NCBI GenBank assembly: GCA_030653175.1
Contig: JAURZV010000052.1
Location: forward strand, 116,931 to 180,930
DNA: 64,000 nucleotides
DNA from: Methylobacter sp.
Lineage (GTDB): Bacteria > Pseudomonadota > Gammaproteobacteria > Methylococcales > Methylomonadaceae
Reading direction: 5' to 3'
Under the pieces are notes generated by a model, which had not been told where the DNA came from, did no database searches, and saw only the letters and a program-made list of their open reading frames with translations. Of this stretch, positions 60,690 through 64,000 are shown one piece after another (the stretch's first letter is position 1; each line of letters starts with the position of its first letter). The position numbers and the translations under genes are program-made.

Positions 60690-62408
60690 ATGACTAACAA
60701 TCAACCCCTCATCCAACTTGAACTCCCGATGCCGTTCCCGGAACTCAGCGGCGATATGCCGTTGCTGCCGGCGCGGATGATCAACGAATACCAATACTGC
60801 CCGCGTTTGGCCTACCTGGAATGGGTGCAGGGCGAGTGGGCGGCGTCGGCGGATACCGTGGAAGGCGACCATGCCCATCGCCGCGTCGATCAGCCGTCTA
60901 AAAGCTTTCCGGTCGCTGACGAACTTGAACAGGAAAAACTCCATGGTCGATCCATTACCTTGTCGTCCAACCGCTTGGGGCTGATTGCCAAACTGGATTT
61001 GATTGAAGTGGAGGAGGGTGTGGTCACGCCGGTGGATTACAAACGCGGCAAGCGGCCGCATGTGGCGCGCGGCGCTTATGATCCCGAACGCGTGCAATTG
61101 TGTGTGCAAGGCCTGGTGTTACAGGAGCACGGCTATGTTTGCGAAGAAGGCGTCTTGTATTTTGTGCAAAGCCGCGAGCGAGTGCGGGTGGCCTTTGATG
61201 ACGAACTGCGCCAGCTGACTTTTAACGCCATCAACGGTTTGCGCTTGATTGCCGCCGGTGGCCATATTCCGCCGCCGTTGCAGGACAGCCCGAAATGCCC
61301 GGCCTGCTCGCTGGTCGGCATTTGTCTGCCGGATGAGGTCAATTATCTGCACAATGCCGCTATTGAACCCCGGCCGCTGGCGGTGATGCGCGACGAAGCC
61401 ATGCCGGTCTATGTGCAGGCCTACAAAGCCAAAGTAGCCAAAAAAGCGGAGGAGTTGGAAATCAGCATCGACGACGAAAAGGTGCAGACGGTGCGGCTGC
61501 TGGATACCTCGCAAGTGGTGGTAATGGGCAACGTTTACATCACCACGCCGTGTTTACAGGATTTGATGAAGCGCGATATTCCGGTCAGCTGGCACAGCTT
61601 CGGCGGCTGGTTTTTTGGCCACACCGTCGGCACCGGTCATAAAAATGTTGAACTGCGCACCGCCCAGTACCGTGCCAGTTTTGACGATAAAACCTGTCTG
61701 GCGATTGCCCGCAATCTGGTGCGTGCCAAAATCCAAAATTGCCGGACGCTGCTGCGCCGCAACTGGCGGGTGGAAGACAAACCGGACGCGCTGCTGGATC
61801 AGCTGAAAGCCTTGGCCGATAAATCGCAGCGGGCGGTGGATTTGCAACAGTTGTTAGGGTTTGAAGGCGCGGCTGCGGCGGTGTATTTCGGCGCTTTCGA
61901 TCAGCTTATTAAAAAGCCGGACGACAGCCGCCAGCTGAGCTTTGACTTTACTACCCGCAACCGCAGGCCGCCGACCGATCCGGTCAATGCTTTGCTGTCG
62001 TTCGCCTACTCGCTGCTGGTGCGCACCTGGACGGTCAATTTAACAGCCGTCGGTCTGGATGCCTATCGCGGCTTTTATCACCAGCCGCGTTATGGCCGTC
62101 CGGCATTGGCGCTGGATATAATGGAGCCGTTCCGGCCGTTGATCGCCGATTCGGTGGTGTTGCAAGCCATCAACAACGGCGAAGTGCGCCCCAGCGATTT
62201 TATCAGTGCGGCAGGCAGTGTTGCCCTTACCGATGCCGGTCGCAAGCGTTTTATAGCGGCTTTTGAACGACGCTTGAGCCAGGAAATCACTCATCCCTTG
62301 TTCGGTTACAAGGTTAATTATCGACGTTTGTTTGAGATTCAGGCACGGCTGTTCGGCCGCTATCTGCTCGGCGAATTGCAGGAATACCCCAACTTCACCA
62401 CCCGCTAA
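60690..62408 (+). CDS. cas4-cas1: CRISPR adaptation protein Cas4-Cas1 fusion
   Basis: 572 residues. N-terminal Cas4 (about 1-215): MINEYQYCPRLAYLEW with the first cysteine, VTPVDYKRGKRP nuclease motif, and CPACSLVGIC with the remaining iron-sulfur cysteines. C-terminal Cas1 (about 225-572): QVVVMGNVYITTPCL, then the metal-site glutamate and histidine regions (FEGAAAAVYFGAF, NALLSFAYSLLV). Cas4 trims and PAM-selects prespacers, Cas1 integrates them. The fusion is typical of subtype I-G. It overlaps cas2 by TAATG. The duplicated start at 60357 suggests rearrangement just upstream. Confidence 0.95.
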   Translation: MTNNQPLIQLELPMPFPELSGDMPLLPARMINEYQYCPRLAYLEWVQGEWAASADTVEGDHAHRRVDQPSKSFPVADELEQEKLHGRSITLSSNRLGLIAKLDLIEVEEGVVTPVDYKRGKRPHVARGAYDPERVQLCVQGLVLQEHGYVCEEGVLYFVQSRERVRVAFDDELRQLTFNAINGLRLIAAGGHIPPPLQDSPKCPACSLVGICLPDEVNYLHNAAIEPRPLAVMRDEAMPVYVQAYKAKVAKKAEELEISIDDEKVQTVRLLDTSQVVVMGNVYITTPCLQDLMKRDIPVSWHSFGGWFFGHTVGTGHKNVELRTAQYRASFDDKTCLAIARNLVRAKIQNCRTLLRRNWRVEDKPDALLDQLKALADKSQRAVDLQQLLGFEGAAAAVYFGAFDQLIKKPDDSRQLSFDFTTRNRRPPTDPVNALLSFAYSLLVRTWTVNLTAVGLDAYRGFYHQPRYGRPALALDIMEPFRPLIADSVVLQAINNGEVRPSDFISAAGSVALTDAGRKRFIAAFERRLSQEITHPLFGYKVNYRRLFEIQARLFGRYLLGELQEYPNFTTR

Positions 62409-62704
62409 TGACTACTTACGAACATCTTTACATCGTCACTTACGACATTCACGACACTAAACGCTGGCGGCGAGTGTTTCGGCTGATGAAAGGCTACGGC
62501 GACTGGCTACAACTGTCGGTGTTTCAATGCAGGTTAAGTCGTAAACGCCATGCGGAACTGATCGCCCTGCTGGACGGTATTATTCATCACAGCGAAGATC
62601 ATATTCTGATCATGAACATTGGCCCTGCGGAAACCGTCAAGCCGTCGGTGGTGAGTTTGGGCAAGGAGTTTGAAGCCTTGGAACGCCAACCGGTGATCGT
62701 CTGA
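62408..62704 (+). CDS. cas2: CRISPR adaptation protein Cas2
   Basis: 98 residues. HLYIVTYDIHDTKRWRRVFR contains the ferredoxin-like strand with the conserved aspartate; YGDWLQLSVFQCRLS and DHILIMNIGP follow. It is the structural bridge of the Cas1-Cas2 integrase. Coupled to cas4-1 by TAATG. Only the leader separates it from the array, the usual position. Confidence 0.95.
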   Translation: MTTYEHLYIVTYDIHDTKRWRRVFRLMKGYGDWLQLSVFQCRLSRKRHAELIALLDGIIHHSEDHILIMNIGPAETVKPSVVSLGKEFEALERQPVIV

Positions 62705-62916
62705 TGCGGATTGTCTTCCGCCGCCGGTTGACGAGCGCTGCAATGCCGTGCAAAATCCCGTCAGCGTTCGCAGGCGGATGGCTCTTTAAAAATCAGTATG
62801 TTATGAAAAACGGCTATCCGTCAGGCGGTTTTTTGTATACAGTTACCGGGCGTTGTAAAGCAGCCCTCGCAAACAGCCCGCGCAGGCTAGGCAAATCAAG
62901 GCCTCCAGCGTGGGCT
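62705..62916 (+). promoter_or_regulatory. CRISPR leader
   Basis: 212 bases between cas2 and the first repeat, without a convincing gene. It includes an A/T-rich centre (CTCTTTAAAAATCAGTATGT) and an imperfect inverted repeat GGCGGATGGC / GGCTATCCGTCAGGCGG ending in TTTTTT. It should hold the array promoter and the Cas1-Cas2 integration signals; individual elements cannot be assigned. Confidence 0.7.
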
Positions 62917-64000
62917 GCATTCCCCGGCATAACGCCGGGGCCTCATTGAAGCCTGTACTTGGATATTCATATGGATAGGTGAGAGTGACGCATTCCCCGG
63001 CATAACGCCGGGGCCTCATTGAAGCTATGCTCCGCCGCCCTTACGAGACGTCTTCTCTCTAGCATTCCCCGGCATAACGCCGGGGCCTCATTGAAGCTTA
63101 TCGTGATTGTTCCTTTTCCTTGATAGTTGTACGTTGCATTCCCCGGCATAACGCCGGGGCCTCATTGAAGCATGGATGCCGAAATAGATTATGGGACGGT
63201 TTACGATGGGCATTCCCCGGCATAACGCCGGGGCCTCATTGAAGCAAAACGTGAGCTGCACCTTTTTACCTTTTGAATTTGCATTCCCCGGCATAACGCC
63301 GGGGCCTCATTGAAGCATCATCGTGCCATCGATATCTTTAATGCCGCGCGGGCATTCCCCGGCATAACGCCGGGGCCTCATTGAAGCAACCTGTTATTTT
63401 TAAGATCAAAAGAAAGACAATCAGCATTCCCCGGCATAACGCCGGGGCCTCATTGAAGCCAAATGCCGAATTGACCGTATCCTTCATCCTGTTAAGCATT
63501 CCCCGGCATAACGCCGGGGCCTCATTGAAGCTCCTTAAATTCGCGACCAAACGCTTTGCTTTGGGTGGCATTCCCCGGCATAACGCCGGGGCCTCATTGA
63601 AGCTAATGTCAATGCCAGTTTTACGCCGGTTTCCGGATGCATTCCCCGGCATAACGCCGGGGCCTCATTGAAGCGGCCTTTGCGGCATATTTTGAGGCGT
63701 ATGAAATTGTGCATTCCCCGGCATAACGCCGGGGCCTCATTGAAGCATAACCTTGTTTTCTTTTATCGAAAATTCCCAAGCTGCATTCCCCGGCATAACG
63801 CCGGGGCCTCATTGAAGCAGTTATTGCTGATTCCACGGCGTTCAAACCAGCGAGGCATTCCCCGGCATAACGCCGGGGCCTCATTGAAGCTCGATGATGC
63901 AACGCTGCGCATGCTCCGAGTTTAGTCGCATTCCCCGGCATAACGCCGGGGCCTCATTGAAGCCAATCTCAGTAGATCAAGACGCAACACCAGATACTGG
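62917..64000 (+). CRISPR. Type I-G CRISPR array, at least 15 repeats, continues past the window
   Basis: Fifteen identical 36-base repeats start at 62917, 62990, 63062, 63136, 63210, 63281, 63352, 63424, 63496, 63568, 63639, 63711, 63783, 63855 and 63928. The repeat starts GCATTCCCCGGCATAACGCC and ends ATTGAAGC. Its palindrome CCCCGGC-ATAAC-GCCGGGG gives a 7-bp stem. Spacers are 35-38 bases and all different. The 3' ending ATTGAAGC and the adjacent leader and cas2 indicate transcription left to right, with newest spacers nearest 62953. The last 37 bases are spacer sequence, so the far end lies outside the window. Confidence 0.98.

Noticed and set aside
62704..62949. Frame of 81 codons directly after cas2
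   Set aside because: It runs through the leader into the first repeat, starts inside the cas2 stop and has no coding-like composition or motif.
62967..63941. Several minus- and plus-strand frames of 60-106 codons with repeated residues FNEAPALCRGM or IPRHNAGASLK
   Set aside because: They are translations of the CRISPR repeats and spacers; periodicity equals the repeat-spacer unit.
1..64000. rRNA and tRNA genes
   Set aside because: None recognised by eye on either strand; a covariance-model search could still find a missed tRNA.

Overview
The window looks like chromosome of a Gram-negative gammaproteobacterium. The evidence is the housekeeping block aroQ-accB-accC-prmA-dusB-fis-purH-purD, full-length DsbD, UvrD and OadGAB, outer-membrane TonB receptors, and moderate GC. 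Nitrogenase control genes (draT-draG), a PEP-CTERM/exosortase-associated acyltransferase and many dispersed palindromes fit a methanotroph of the Methylococcales. That assignment is inference: no methane-oxidation gene is in view.

Layout. 0-4.2 kb: 3' part of sbcC, a REP-associated transposase between REP-like inverted repeats, and a ParD antitoxin with a frameshifted ParE. 4.3-9.1 kb: draT-draG, which switches nitrogenase reductase off and on by ADP-ribosylation, then a TauE/SafE exporter, a DUF502 membrane protein, a small lipoprotein and a coiled-coil protein. 9.1-12.6 kb (minus): the sodium-pumping oxaloacetate decarboxylase oadG-oadA-oadB. 12.8-14.5 kb: msrB and an M18 aminopeptidase. 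14.6-22 kb: a YfiR-like periplasmic protein, a membrane GGDEF/EAL protein and two tandemly duplicated TonB-dependent receptors. 22-34 kb: exosortase-associated acyltransferase, an AlkB-like dioxygenase, then a long minus-strand housekeeping run from aroQ to purD.

34.1-44.2 kb is a defence island: hsdR-hsdM-hsdS, then a translationally coupled AAA ATPase and HNH nuclease (Septu/PtuAB-like). HsdS carries an unusual C-terminal extension of about 330 residues. The island lies between two 91-bp direct repeats, both copies of the 3' end of a thioredoxin-like gene. 44-48 kb: the thioredoxin, DsbD, CutA, FxsA and a DUF2892 protein. 48.2-51.4 kb: uvrD, a toxin-antitoxin pair, and a second, diverged uvrD 3' end.

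51.4-64 kb is a complete type I-G (formerly I-U) CRISPR-Cas locus: a WYL regulator, cas3, csb3 (cas8-like), csb1 (cas7), csb2 (cas5-cas6), a reverse-strand mazEF-type pair, cas4-cas1 fusion, cas2, leader and at least 15 identical 36-bp repeats running off the end. A decayed copy of the first 68 bp of the cas4-1 region lies between the toxin-antitoxin pair and cas4-1.

A recurring theme is that accessory modules sit next to partial copies of the neighbouring host gene (thioredoxin 3' end, uvrD 3' end, cas4-1 5' end). The first two duplicated ends differ mainly by silent or conservative changes, as if the modules arrived with the end of a related strain's allele attached.
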